A DNA stretch of 64,000 nt from positions 1-64,000 of the forward strand of contig DBGO01000015.1 of assembly GCA_002295925.1 (NCBI GenBank). Direction: 5' to 3'. The notes beneath the pieces were generated by a model. That model saw nothing but the letters and a program-made list of their open reading frames with translations, had not been told where the DNA came from and made no database searches. Shown one piece after another: positions 10,663 to 20,188 of this stretch. The position numbers and the translations under genes are program-made. The stretch comes from Flavobacteriales bacterium UBA852. Its GTDB lineage: Bacteria > Bacteroidota > Bacteroidia > Flavobacteriales_E > Vicingaceae. Numbering within the stretch: position 1 is the stretch's first letter; the number at the start of each line of letters is the position of its first letter.

Positions 10663-13600
10663 ATGAAAAAACTTTCACTGATTTTTACTTTTTCAGCATT
10701 ATTTCTCAGTTCAACAATTGAAGCGCAACAAACCGAATACGTTCATTATTCAACTCAACAACTGATAGACAGTATCTTGAGTTATGAAGAAAAAGGAGAT
10801 TATGAAAAAGCTGTAGAATGGATTGATAAAATCAATGAAAACGATTCAATTTACTCATCTGTTCTAACGACCAAGGTTTCTTATTTGCTCGAATTGGAAA
10901 AGTATGATGAAGCTGTAAAAATTTGTGATGAACAACTGAAAAACAAAAATGAGTACGCTTATTATTTCTATTTAAATAAAGGATTTGCTTATCGGTATAA
11001 AGCAGAAAAATTTGAAGATAACAAAAAGAAAAAAAATGCATTACTGAACAAAGCCGTAGAAACTTTTTCCAAAGCAATCAAAGAATTTCCATATCAACAT
11101 AAATTTTATTACGAGCGGGCAATTACTTATGTCAATCAAGAGAAGCATCAAAATGCTGTTGACGACTTAAAAAAATGTATCGAAATAAACCCTTTTTATG
11201 AAAATGCACATTTGCAATTAGGATTATTGGCTTATCGGGCACATAATTTAGCCGAAGCCATACTTTGTTTAAACACATACTTGTTTAATAATCCTACTTC
11301 TGAAGCATCTCTAAATGTATTGTCTTGGCTCAATACAAATGTTGCGGCAGCCAATAAAGAAGAAAAAATAAACGTGCAAATATCAAAAGATGATAAAGCT
11401 TTTGATGAAATAAACGTGCTGTTGGAAAATTATGTGGCACTTCAAAAAAAGTATAAAATCAAAAACAAAATAAAATTAAATATAGTAAAACAAAATCACC
11501 TGTTGTTTAGACAATTAGCCGAGAGTTTTGAAGGAAACGGCGGATTTTTCAGCAAAAGATACGTGCCGTTTTTTAAAGCCGTTTATCAAGAAGGAAAATT
11601 TGATTCCTACACCTATTATATTTTGCAATCATTGCAAGACGGTTCGAAATATAAAAAAATCGTTAATGCCAATTTACCAAAAATCAAAGAATTTGTGCAA
11701 TGGTCTATTCCAAAGTTTTACGATATGTTTGCTAAAACTGAAATTACGGTCAATGGCAAAAAACAAGTGGCTTATATTTTTGAAGAAAAAGACAAAGTAT
11801 CGGCCATTGGCGATTTAGATTTTACAACAAAAACACCCAAAGGCTATTGGAAATACTTTTACAGTTCCGGAAAATTACTTTCTGAAGGAATGTATAATGA
11901 AAACGGCGAACGTATCGGACGCTGGGTTTGGTATTACCAAAATGGAAAAACAAAAGAAATAGCACATTACCAAGACGGAAAACTAAACGGTGTGGATACA
12001 TTGTATTACGAAAATGGCAACTTGGAAAACATAATAGAATTTAAAAACGGGTTGAAAGACGGCGATTATTACAGATACTCAATGTATGGCGGATTAGTGG
12101 AGCATTCATTTTATAAAGAAGGAAAAGCCAACGGTCAAACGGTTCTGAATTACGAAATTGGCGAAGGGTTTAAGCATTATGTAGCCACACAAAAAGATGA
12201 TAAAATAGAAGGCGAGTTAATCGAATATTATGATTCGGGAGAAAAACGCAACACGAAAAATTTTGTCGATAATGTTCGTCAAGGAGAAAGCATTACCTAT
12301 TATCGCAATGGTCAGGTTTATGATAAAGTAAACTATGTGGACGGTAAAATGGAAGGCGATTATATCTCTTATTACCGAAACGGAAAGATATACAAGCAAG
12401 GCAAATATAAAAAAGGAACAGCCATAGGCGAATGGAAAACCTTTTACATTGACGGAACGCTCAATACTGTTGAAAATTTTGATGAAAAAGGTAAGCTAAA
12501 CGGGCATATTACCGTGTACGATTACGATGGCAAAATTTACTACGAATATGATTATCTCAAAGGTGATTTGGTTGCTTACAAGTATTATGATAAACAAGGC
12601 AATGTGATAAAAGAAAGTAAAAAATCAAAAGGAAAATTTTGGTTCGAAGGATATTACCCTAATGGAATTAAAAAGCTGGAAGGTTACTATGAATTTCAAG
12701 GTGGTAAAACCGGCGAGTGGAAATACTACGATAAATACGGAAACTTAGAAGAAGTAAGCAATTACAAAGAAGGAAAAACAGACGGCGAAGTAAAAGTTTT
12801 CTACCCCGGAGGACAATTGTATAAATCAATACAATACAAAGACGGCTTAAGAGACGGTTATCATACCGAATATTTCATTAATGGGAAATTAAAAGCACAA
12901 GCGTATTACGAAAAAGGAAAGATTGAAGGAGAAGTTATTAAGTATTTTATCAATGGAAAAATTTCAGAAAAAAATTATTATCATCGTGATTTGGCTCAAG
13001 GAAAACAATATGTTTTCGCACCCGATGAAAAACTCTACAGTATATCATTAAGCAAGGATGATAAAAATTTAGCTTACATCTATTATAATATCAATGGAGA
13101 TGTAATTGATACGCTTTGGTTTGATGATAAAAAAACGGAAAAAATTTATTACTACAATATAAAAGGCGGCAAAGTAAGAAAAAAAGGAGTTTACTTGAAT
13201 GGCTTTGCCCACGGCGAGCATATCTGGTACACCTTGTCCGGCAACACAGATACAAAAGGACAATATTTTGATGATAATCGAAACGGCAAATGGGTGTGGT
13301 ATTATGACAACGGAAAAATAAAAACCGAAGGAGAGTATTATTATGGCGATAAAAACGGAGAGTGGAAAGATTATTATGAAAACGGACAATTGGAGTCGGT
13401 AGAGAAGTACGATTTGGATGTACAAACCGGAAAAGAAATTGGCTACAACGAGAACGGAACCAAAAGCTACGAGGTAGTTTTTTATCAAGGAATGAAACAC
13501 GGAGAGCAACGATTCTATTCCGATAAAGGAGAATTGCAACTGGTGCGTTATTATCAATACGGAAATATTCAAGGATACAGTTACCCCGATAAAAACGGCA

Positions 13601-14013
13601 AATTTGTACCAATGATACCTATAACAAGCGCATCGTATGTTGTAACAGGGTATTATCCCAACGGAAAAAAATCAAGAGAATATTCTGTTAAAAATGGTGT
13701 ATTTGACGGGAAATACATCAAATACGCATCAAACGGAACAGTTCTTGAAGATGAAACCTACGAATCAGGATATTTGACAGGTATAGCAAAAGAGTTTTAC
13801 AGCAACGGAAACCCAAAAAGAGAAGCTAATTATATTTATGGATATATCGATGGAGTAGAAAAGAATTACTATGAAAACGGGAAATTAAAATCGGAAATAA
13901 CCTATGTTTCCGGTAATAAACACGGAAAAGCCACCTATTACGATAAAACAGGAAAAAAAGTAAAAGAGCAAATATATTTTAATGATGAAGTAGTAGAAGA
14001 AACCTTATTTTAA
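10663..14013 (+). CDS. Giant TPR plus MORN-variant repeat exported protein
   Basis: A 1116-residue protein with a signal peptide (about 1-21, ending IEAQ). Residues about 30-215 are TPR-like helices (AVEWIDKINENDSIY; AVETFSKAIKEFPYQHKFYY; AVDDLKKCIEINPF). After a helical linker, from about residue 388 to the end there are more than two dozen repeats of about 23 residues with the form YYxNGxxxxxxxYxxGxxxG. This is the MORN_2/YwqK-type repeat, often mislabelled toxin-antitoxin YwqK antitoxin. No catalytic domain is seen. It probably works as a surface or periplasmic beta-sheet scaffold. The next gene starts 3 bases downstream. Confidence 0.85.
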   Translation: MKKLSLIFTFSALFLSSTIEAQQTEYVHYSTQQLIDSILSYEEKGDYEKAVEWIDKINENDSIYSSVLTTKVSYLLELEKYDEAVKICDEQLKNKNEYAYYFYLNKGFAYRYKAEKFEDNKKKKNALLNKAVETFSKAIKEFPYQHKFYYERAITYVNQEKHQNAVDDLKKCIEINPFYENAHLQLGLLAYRAHNLAEAILCLNTYLFNNPTSEASLNVLSWLNTNVAAANKEEKINVQISKDDKAFDEINVLLENYVALQKKYKIKNKIKLNIVKQNHLLFRQLAESFEGNGGFFSKRYVPFFKAVYQEGKFDSYTYYILQSLQDGSKYKKIVNANLPKIKEFVQWSIPKFYDMFAKTEITVNGKKQVAYIFEEKDKVSAIGDLDFTTKTPKGYWKYFYSSGKLLSEGMYNENGERIGRWVWYYQNGKTKEIAHYQDGKLNGVDTLYYENGNLENIIEFKNGLKDGDYYRYSMYGGLVEHSFYKEGKANGQTVLNYEIGEGFKHYVATQKDDKIEGELIEYYDSGEKRNTKNFVDNVRQGESITYYRNGQVYDKVNYVDGKMEGDYISYYRNGKIYKQGKYKKGTAIGEWKTFYIDGTLNTVENFDEKGKLNGHITVYDYDGKIYYEYDYLKGDLVAYKYYDKQGNVIKESKKSKGKFWFEGYYPNGIKKLEGYYEFQGGKTGEWKYYDKYGNLEEVSNYKEGKTDGEVKVFYPGGQLYKSIQYKDGLRDGYHTEYFINGKLKAQAYYEKGKIEGEVIKYFINGKISEKNYYHRDLAQGKQYVFAPDEKLYSISLSKDDKNLAYIYYNINGDVIDTLWFDDKKTEKIYYYNIKGGKVRKKGVYLNGFAHGEHIWYTLSGNTDTKGQYFDDNRNGKWVWYYDNGKIKTEGEYYYGDKNGEWKDYYENGQLESVEKYDLDVQTGKEIGYNENGTKSYEVVFYQGMKHGEQRFYSDKGELQLVRYYQYGNIQGYSYPDKNGKFVPMIPITSASYVVTGYYPNGKKSREYSVKNGVFDGKYIKYASNGTVLEDETYESGYLTGIAKEFYSNGNPKREANYIYGYIDGVEKNYYENGKLKSEITYVSGNKHGKATYYDKTGKKVKEQIYFNDEVVEETLF

Positions 14014-14016
14014 CTA

Positions 14017-15945
14017 ATGAAAAAATCAGCATTACTTATACCATTTATATTCGGCTTTGTATTCACCTTTGCCCAATCGGTAGATATCATTGAAAAAATG
14101 CGTCAAAAATATCCCGATGCACGTGTTGTACAGCTCGAAGATAAAACCACTGTTGAAATATCCATCAATCAGGCAACTGGGAAATTGGAGATTATCAATA
14201 AAGTTTACGAAAAACAACTCTATTTAACCGACCGTGCTTCTTTATATTCCGACCGTTCTATCTCTTACAATTCATTTATTGATGTGGACAATATAAAAGC
14301 CGTCACTTATGTGCCGGGCGAAAAAAAATATACACCCATAAAAGTAAAAGAATTTAAAGAGAAAGAAGAATTGGGCGGAAGTACATTTAAAGACGATGTA
14401 CGTAACATCACCTTCCGCTACCCAAGTTTGCAAAACGGAGCAATGTCTGAGTTGTATTACGAAGAAACGGTTAAAGAACCGCGCTTTCTGACCAGCTTTT
14501 ATTTTGGCAGTTTTCGTCCGGTAATCAATTCGGAATTTACAATTATTGCAGATAAAGACATCCATATAGATTTCAAAAAATTTAATATGGATACTTTTAA
14601 GTATGAATTTACCCAAGAAGAAAAAAAAGGTAAAATTCATTATCGTTTTACTGCCAAAAATGTTCCCGAATTTGATTCTGAAAATGATGCGCCAAACATT
14701 CGATATTACGTTCCGCACGTAATTCCCATTATTCGCACTTATACGTATAAAGGAAAAGAAATTCCCGTTTTGCGCAATGTTGCCGATTTATACCATTGGT
14801 ATTACAGTTTGCTCAAAAATATAAATCAAGAAATTTCACCCGAGTTAAAAGCCCTGACCGATTCCATAACCAAAGGAAAAACCTCGGAGACAGACATTAC
14901 CAAAGCCATTTATTATTGGGTGCAAAAAAATATAAAATATGTTGCCTTTGAAGAAGGATTGGGCGGCTTTGTTCCTCGCGAAGCCAATGAAGTATGCGAA
15001 AAAAGATACGGCGATTGCAAAGATAATTCGAGCATATTGGTTGCTATGTTGCGTTACAAAGGAATTCGAGCTTATTACACATGGATTGGTACTCGTTCCA
15101 TACCATATACTTATGAAGAAGTGCCCACGCCCATTTCCGACAATCATATGATTTGTACCGTAGAAATAGACGGAAAATATTACTACTTGGATGCAACCGG
15201 AAACCACCATCCGTTGGGTTTGCCTTCATCCTTCATTCAAGGAAAAGAAGCACTCATTGGTATTGATTCGGTGCATTATGATATTGGTGTTGTGCCAATT
15301 GTTCCGCCCAACCAAAACGCATTTATCGATTCAGTGACAATTTCTGTTTCCGGTGATAAAATAACAGGAAAGGGAAAAGCCCAAATTAACGGCTATCTGA
15401 AAGTACAAACGGTTTACAGCCTCGAAGGCGTAAAAAATAAAACCGAAGAAAAAGATATAGTTAAAAGAGATATTGAAAAAGGAAACAATAAATTCTATTT
15501 AAATGATTACAAAATCATCAACCAAAGCATTGATTCGCCGTTATATTTTACTTACGATTTTACAATTGAAGATTATTTGCAAGAAGTGGACGATGAAGTT
15601 TATCTGAACCTGAACCTTGAACAAGAAGCTTCTCAAATAAAAATCCGTAAAACAAAAAAATACGATTTGGAGTTAGATAACACCTTGCAAACCCTTACAT
15701 TGGTCGAATTTGAAATTCCCAACGGCTATGAACTCACTTATTTGCCGCCCAACAGTTCAAAATCTTCCGATTTTATGGAATATGCCATAAGTTATACCCG
15801 CCGGGGTAACAAAATAATTTACAAACACGAATTTGCATATAAAAAATTATTGATAAAAAAAGCTCAGTTTGAAGAGTGGAATAATATTGTAAAAAGCATT
15901 TCCAAACAATACCGCGAAGTGTTAATTTTTAAAAAAATCCAATAA
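14017..15945 (+). CDS. DUF3857 and transglutaminase-like exported protein, triad intact
   Basis: A 642-residue protein with a signal peptide (about 1-19, ending FAQ). It has an N-terminal DUF3857 beta domain (about 45-240) followed by a transglutaminase-like cysteine peptidase/transferase fold. The candidate triad is complete: Cys334 in RYGDCKD, His377 in SDNHMIC and Asp392 in YYLDATG. The rest is a C-terminal beta domain. Substrate unknown; relatives are common in Bacteroidota envelopes. It is tightly linked to the MORN protein upstream and to a degenerate paralogue 12 bases downstream. Confidence 0.88.
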   Translation: MKKSALLIPFIFGFVFTFAQSVDIIEKMRQKYPDARVVQLEDKTTVEISINQATGKLEIINKVYEKQLYLTDRASLYSDRSISYNSFIDVDNIKAVTYVPGEKKYTPIKVKEFKEKEELGGSTFKDDVRNITFRYPSLQNGAMSELYYEETVKEPRFLTSFYFGSFRPVINSEFTIIADKDIHIDFKKFNMDTFKYEFTQEEKKGKIHYRFTAKNVPEFDSENDAPNIRYYVPHVIPIIRTYTYKGKEIPVLRNVADLYHWYYSLLKNINQEISPELKALTDSITKGKTSETDITKAIYYWVQKNIKYVAFEEGLGGFVPREANEVCEKRYGDCKDNSSILVAMLRYKGIRAYYTWIGTRSIPYTYEEVPTPISDNHMICTVEIDGKYYYLDATGNHHPLGLPSSFIQGKEALIGIDSVHYDIGVVPIVPPNQNAFIDSVTISVSGDKITGKGKAQINGYLKVQTVYSLEGVKNKTEEKDIVKRDIEKGNNKFYLNDYKIINQSIDSPLYFTYDFTIEDYLQEVDDEVYLNLNLEQEASQIKIRKTKKYDLELDNTLQTLTLVEFEIPNGYELTYLPPNSSKSSDFMEYAISYTRRGNKIIYKHEFAYKKLLIKKAQFEEWNNIVKSISKQYREVLIFKKIQ

Positions 15946-15957
15946 AATATATTTTGT

Positions 15958-17931
15958 ATGAACAGTTTTAAAATAAAATTTTTGGCAACAGCTACATTGT
16001 TAATTGGCTTTGTAAGCACACTTTCAGCCCAGAAACCCTATTACCTTATTTACGATTGGGGAACCGGAAAAAATGTAAAACCCGTAAATGTTGAAGAAGG
16101 ACAGTTTACACATAAAAACAAACGCGTAGTAGATTATAAATACGATGACGAAGGTAATTTGCATCAATATTATTTAAAACACGCAACCATTCAATTAAAC
16201 AATGACGATGCAATAGAAAGCTTTAACAAAATATACATTCCGCTTGGCGCAAACGATAAATTATTGCGAGCCAGAGCCAGAGTAATTAAACCCGATGGCA
16301 ATATTATCCCTTTAGATAGTAGTAAAATTTACACTTCCGTAGATGAAGAAACCGAAGCTTCATATACTTATTTTGCATTTGAAGGAATTGAAAAAGGAAG
16401 TATTGTAGATTATTTATATGTTATTGATGAAGCACCTAATTACAACGGAACATTAATTACAATGCAAACCGAGTTTCCGCAACGAAATGTCTCGTATGAC
16501 ATTATTGCCCCCGATAATTTAATATTTGAATTTAAAAGCTACAATGGTTTGCCCGATATTCAAAAAGATACAATAGATACATTGGTAAACCATTGGTATG
16601 TTCGTTTAGATTCTGTGCCGGCATTACACAAAGAAGATTTGGCGCCGTACAATACACTGTTGATGCAATTTATCTATCAGCTCGAAGCAAATACCGCTAC
16701 CGGCAATTACGATATCACCTCGTATGCATCCGCTGCAAAAAATTATTATGCCGCCGTTTACGAAAACTTGGGTAAAAAAGAAAAAAGCGCTTTGAAAAAA
16801 TTATTGAAACAAGCCGGAGCAAGTTCTAAAAAAACAGCCGAAGAAAATATTTTGGCACTCGAAAATTACCTGAAAACCAAAATCAATGTCATTGATATCA
16901 ATATTCCGGAGTTATCCGATATCACCATTATATTAGAAAAAAAATACGCCTCAACCTTTGGGATACTGAAGCTTTACGCCAATGCATTTAAAATGCTTGA
17001 TATTAAGCGCGAAATTGCCTTTACTTGCGATAGATTTCGCCTTAAATTCGACCCCGAATTTGAATCGTATATTTTCTTAAAAGAAGTATTGTTGTATTTC
17101 CCCGATTTGGATAAATACATGATTCCTTCTGATATTGGTTATCGTTTGGGTTTTATCCCTTATGAATATACGCACAACCACGGATTATTTTTAAAAGAAG
17201 TATCGGTTGGCGATTTGCATACAGCCGTAGCAAAAATCAGATGGATAAAAGCATTGCCTTACAATGCAACCTATGATAATTTCAACTTGGAGGTTACATT
17301 TACAGAAGATATGGATGCCATTAATGTTGCTATGCATAAAGAAATTGGTGGATATTCGGCTCAACCCTATCAGCCGTATCTTGATTTAATAAAAGAAGAA
17401 GACAAAAAAGAATTATACACACAGCTTATCGAATTTATCGGAGATAATATTGAAGTAAAAGATTATACGGTAAAAAACGACCATTCATCCGATTTTCCGG
17501 TTCATCCTTTCATTATTGATGCCAATGTATACGCCGAAGAATTTATCAATAAAGCCGGACCAAAATATTTGTTTAAAGTGGGAAATTTGATAGGTCCGCA
17601 ATTGGAAATGTACGAAGACAAAGAACGTAAACTGCCCATTGAGGCGCAATTTAATCATTCGTACTTGAGAAAAATAGTAGTCAATATTCCGGAAGGATAC
17701 ACTGTGAAAAATCTTGAAAAACTCAACATCAATCAACAATACAGCGAAGACGGAGAGGTGCAAATGCAGTTTGTTTCTACCTATAAAATGGAAGGAAATA
17801 AGCTTATAATTGAGATAAATGAATTTTATAATCGCATTGATATTCCGTTGGAATTAATCGAAACATACCGAAAAATTATAAACGCCGCCGCCGACTTTAA
17901 TAAAGTAGTTTTGGTGTTGGAGAAAAAATAA
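15958..17931 (+). CDS. DUF3857 and transglutaminase-like exported protein, catalytic residues lost
   Basis: A 657-residue paralogue of the protein just upstream, with the same order: signal peptide ending LSAQ, DUF3857 domain, transglutaminase-like region, C-terminal beta domain. Where the upstream protein has YGDCKD at 331-336, this one has YASTFG at 330-335, so the nucleophilic Cys position is Thr333. The expected His and Asp positions (around YIFLKEVLLYFPDLDKYMIP) are also not conserved. It is therefore probably a non-catalytic binding or partner subunit. The reading frame is intact throughout, which argues against decay to a pseudogene. Confidence 0.82.
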   Translation: MNSFKIKFLATATLLIGFVSTLSAQKPYYLIYDWGTGKNVKPVNVEEGQFTHKNKRVVDYKYDDEGNLHQYYLKHATIQLNNDDAIESFNKIYIPLGANDKLLRARARVIKPDGNIIPLDSSKIYTSVDEETEASYTYFAFEGIEKGSIVDYLYVIDEAPNYNGTLITMQTEFPQRNVSYDIIAPDNLIFEFKSYNGLPDIQKDTIDTLVNHWYVRLDSVPALHKEDLAPYNTLLMQFIYQLEANTATGNYDITSYASAAKNYYAAVYENLGKKEKSALKKLLKQAGASSKKTAEENILALENYLKTKINVIDINIPELSDITIILEKKYASTFGILKLYANAFKMLDIKREIAFTCDRFRLKFDPEFESYIFLKEVLLYFPDLDKYMIPSDIGYRLGFIPYEYTHNHGLFLKEVSVGDLHTAVAKIRWIKALPYNATYDNFNLEVTFTEDMDAINVAMHKEIGGYSAQPYQPYLDLIKEEDKKELYTQLIEFIGDNIEVKDYTVKNDHSSDFPVHPFIIDANVYAEEFINKAGPKYLFKVGNLIGPQLEMYEDKERKLPIEAQFNHSYLRKIVVNIPEGYTVKNLEKLNINQQYSEDGEVQMQFVSTYKMEGNKLIIEINEFYNRIDIPLELIETYRKIINAAADFNKVVLVLEKK

Positions 17932-17943
17932 AAAGAAATATGC

Positions 17944-17973
17944 TTGCAGATTGATAAAAAATATATACTTTTG
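17944..17973 (+). promoter_or_regulatory. rpmH promoter (Bacteroidota sigma-A type)
   Basis: TTG at 17944-17946, a 19-base spacer, and TACTTTTG at 17966-17973, matching the Bacteroidota consensus TTG and TAnnTTTG. The -7 element and its flank (TATACTTTTGCAATCCT) are identical to those of the first rplM promoter. Confidence 0.8.
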
Positions 17974-18009
17974 CAATCCTTATTTTAAGAACAGAAAAAA
18001 ACACAGATA

Positions 18010-18174
18010 ATGAAACGTACATTTCAACCCTCAGTAAGAAAACGTAAAAACAAACACGGTTTTAGAGCACGTATGGCATCGGCTAACGGAAGAAAAGTAT
18101 TGGCCAGAAGAAGAGCAAAAGGAAGAAAAAAATTAACCGTTTCTGACGAATATCGTCCAAAACCGGCAAGATAA
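18010..18174 (+). CDS. rpmH: 50S ribosomal protein L34
   Basis: A 54-residue, very basic protein starting MKRTFQPSVRKRKNKHGF and containing RMASANGRKVLARRRAKGR, the diagnostic L34 sequence. It is a component of the large ribosomal subunit near the 23S 5' region. It stands alone with its own promoter upstream and terminator downstream. The usual dnaA/rnpA neighbours are not seen. It is slightly longer at the C-terminus (DEYRPKPAR) than the E. coli protein. Confidence 0.97.
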   Translation: MKRTFQPSVRKRKNKHGFRARMASANGRKVLARRRAKGRKKLTVSDEYRPKPAR

Positions 18175-18199
18175 CCCTTAATACAATATATGTATTTAT

Positions 18200-18228
18200 A
18201 AGCCCTGTATTTTTATGCAGGGCTTTTT
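18200..18228 (+). terminator. rpmH terminator
   Basis: The stem AAGCCCTG (18200-18207) pairs with CAGGGCTT (18218-18225) and runs into T residues. The remaining bases up to 18341 hold a -7-like TACATTTG (18311-18318) for the next gene. Confidence 0.88.
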
Positions 18229-18310
18229 GATTTTATAAATCATTACAGCCGTTCAACGCTTTTAACTTCCCTTTAGTAGAAAATTAGCCGATAATTACAC
18301 CGTATATCAT

Positions 18311-18318
18311 TACATTTG
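18311..18318 (+). promoter_or_regulatory. Possible -7 element of the M61 peptidase gene
   Basis: TACATTTG fits TAnnTTTG and lies 23 bases before the start codon. No clear TTG is found at the expected upstream distance, so this is a half-match only. Confidence 0.4.
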
Positions 18319-18341
18319 TGGCAAAATTAAATTTATAAAAA

Positions 18342-20171
18342 ATGAAAAGAATTTTTGCCGCAATTTTAGTAGCCCTTTCATTGCAAATTACTGCACAATC
18401 AAAGTATGAATACATTGTAGATTTAAACCAAACAGAAAACGATAAACTTTATATTACTTTATTGCTTGACAGTGTGCAAGACGATGAGGTACATTTTTAC
18501 ATTCCCAAAATGGTTCCCGGAACATATCAGGTTTATGATTTTGGTCAATATGTAGAAAATTTACAAGCATTTAACCGTAAAGGCGAGCCCTTAAATGTAG
18601 AACGTGTTAATGATAACGAATGGGTAATAAAACCCGCCAAAGATTTGTATAAAATAACCTATGAAGTAGAAGATACGTGGGATGCCGAAAACGTTGACAA
18701 TTTTGTGTTTGAACCCGGTGGAACAAATATAGAAGAAGGAAAGAATTTTGTATTGAACAATCATGGTTTCTTTGGATACATTAACTACAAAAAAACAATT
18801 CCGTTTGAAATAAAAGTAATAAAACCCGATGGCTTTTACGGTGCTACCGGACTCACAAATATCATTGCCAAAGGCGACACAGATGTTTATGTTGTAGATA
18901 CCTATATGGAATTGGTCGATTCGCCCATTATGTATTCAAAACCCGATACGGCACATTTAAAAGTGGGCAACTGCGATGTGCTGGTTTCGGTATATTCACC
19001 CGATGGTAAAAATTATGCAAAAAGTATTGCCAAAGATATATACAAAACACTCGAAGGGCAGCGTAAATATTTGGGCGGAACATTACCTGTAAACAAATAT
19101 GCATTTATTATATATCTGTATGAAGGAATGAGCGGTTCTGGCGGAAGTGGAGCTTTAGAACACTCAAACTCATCGTTGTATTACTTGCCCGTTTTGCCCG
19201 AAAAGCAGTTGAGCAAAATTATTATTGATGTTGCCGCACACGAATTTTTCCACATTGTAACCCCTCTAACCATTCATTCCGAAGAAATTGGAAATTTCGA
19301 CTATCAAAACCCAAAAATGTCTAAACATTTATGGTTGTACGAAGGAGTAACCGAATATTTTGCCGGCCATATGCAAGTTTACGAAGGGTTGATTTCGGTA
19401 GAAGATTATTTGCAAATTCTTAAACAAAAAATCAATTCGTCTAAAAACTTTAATGATGATATTTCATTTACCGAAATGAGTAAAGGAGTTTTGGATAAGT
19501 ACGAAGACCAGTATATGAATGTGTACCAAAAAGGTGCTTTAATTGGAATGAGCTTAGATATTCTTTTGCGCAAATACTCAAACGGAAAAATGGGATTAGT
19601 GGATTTAATGCGCAAATTAGGTGAGAAATATGGTAAAGATAAATCCTTTAAAGATGATGAATTAATAGATGATATTACTGAAATGACCTATCCTGAGATT
19701 GGCGAATTTTTAAAAACCTATGTAGACGGCAATAAACCTTTGCCATTGGACGATTTATTTGAAATGGTGGGCATTTCTTATATTAAGAGCAGAAAAGTGA
19801 AAGCATTTACCTTAGGCGGAATAGCTTTGGGGTACAACCCCGAAACCGGAAGGTTGATGGTAATGGATACCGGCGATATGAATGAATTTGGCAAAGCCAT
19901 GAAATATAAAGTTGGCGACGAAATTGTCAGTATCAATGGTGAAGAGTTGACAATGGAAAATTACCAATCGGTATTTGATAAGTTGAAAAACGTAAAAGAA
20001 GGAGAGAAAATAACCGTGGTTGTTGCCCGTAAAAAGAAAGGCAAAGAAAAACTGAAAAAACTTTCGGCAAAAGCCATGCTGGTAGAAAAAGAAGAAAAAA
20101 ATATTTTGGAAATCAACCCAAATGCAACACCCGAGCAAGTCGCTTTGCGAAAAGCATGGCTTGGGCAATAA
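18342..20171 (+). CDS. M61-family glycyl-type aminopeptidase with PDZ domain
   Basis: A 609-residue exported peptidase (signal peptide about 1-18, ending ITAQ). It has the N-terminal beta domain typical of M61 (FYIPKMVPGTYQVYDFGQY), the gluzincin zinc site HEFFH (His300, Glu301, His304) and the downstream Glu in LYEGVTEYFAGH. A C-terminal PDZ domain spans about 480-580 (GDEIVSINGEELTMENYQ). M61 enzymes remove N-terminal Gly or Ala from peptides; the exact substrate here is unknown. No T9SS sorting domain is present, so it is probably periplasmic. Confidence 0.88.
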   Translation: MKRIFAAILVALSLQITAQSKYEYIVDLNQTENDKLYITLLLDSVQDDEVHFYIPKMVPGTYQVYDFGQYVENLQAFNRKGEPLNVERVNDNEWVIKPAKDLYKITYEVEDTWDAENVDNFVFEPGGTNIEEGKNFVLNNHGFFGYINYKKTIPFEIKVIKPDGFYGATGLTNIIAKGDTDVYVVDTYMELVDSPIMYSKPDTAHLKVGNCDVLVSVYSPDGKNYAKSIAKDIYKTLEGQRKYLGGTLPVNKYAFIIYLYEGMSGSGGSGALEHSNSSLYYLPVLPEKQLSKIIIDVAAHEFFHIVTPLTIHSEEIGNFDYQNPKMSKHLWLYEGVTEYFAGHMQVYEGLISVEDYLQILKQKINSSKNFNDDISFTEMSKGVLDKYEDQYMNVYQKGALIGMSLDILLRKYSNGKMGLVDLMRKLGEKYGKDKSFKDDELIDDITEMTYPEIGEFLKTYVDGNKPLPLDDLFEMVGISYIKSRKVKAFTLGGIALGYNPETGRLMVMDTGDMNEFGKAMKYKVGDEIVSINGEELTMENYQSVFDKLKNVKEGEKITVVVARKKKGKEKLKKLSAKAMLVEKEEKNILEINPNATPEQVALRKAWLGQ

Positions 20172-20188
20172 GCTAATACAATAAAATT

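Noticed and set aside
13069..13612. Two long minus-strand frames of 167 and 173 codons
   Set aside because: Both are antisense to the MORN repeats; the repetitive codon pattern keeps stops rare. No start context or family signal.
10663..14013. Toxin-antitoxin system reading of the MORN protein
   Set aside because: The YwqK label is a common misannotation; there is a signal peptide and no toxin gene nearby.
15958..17931. Pseudogene reading of the second transglutaminase-like gene
   Set aside because: The frame is full length and intact, and only the active-site positions differ, so a functional pseudo-enzyme is more likely.
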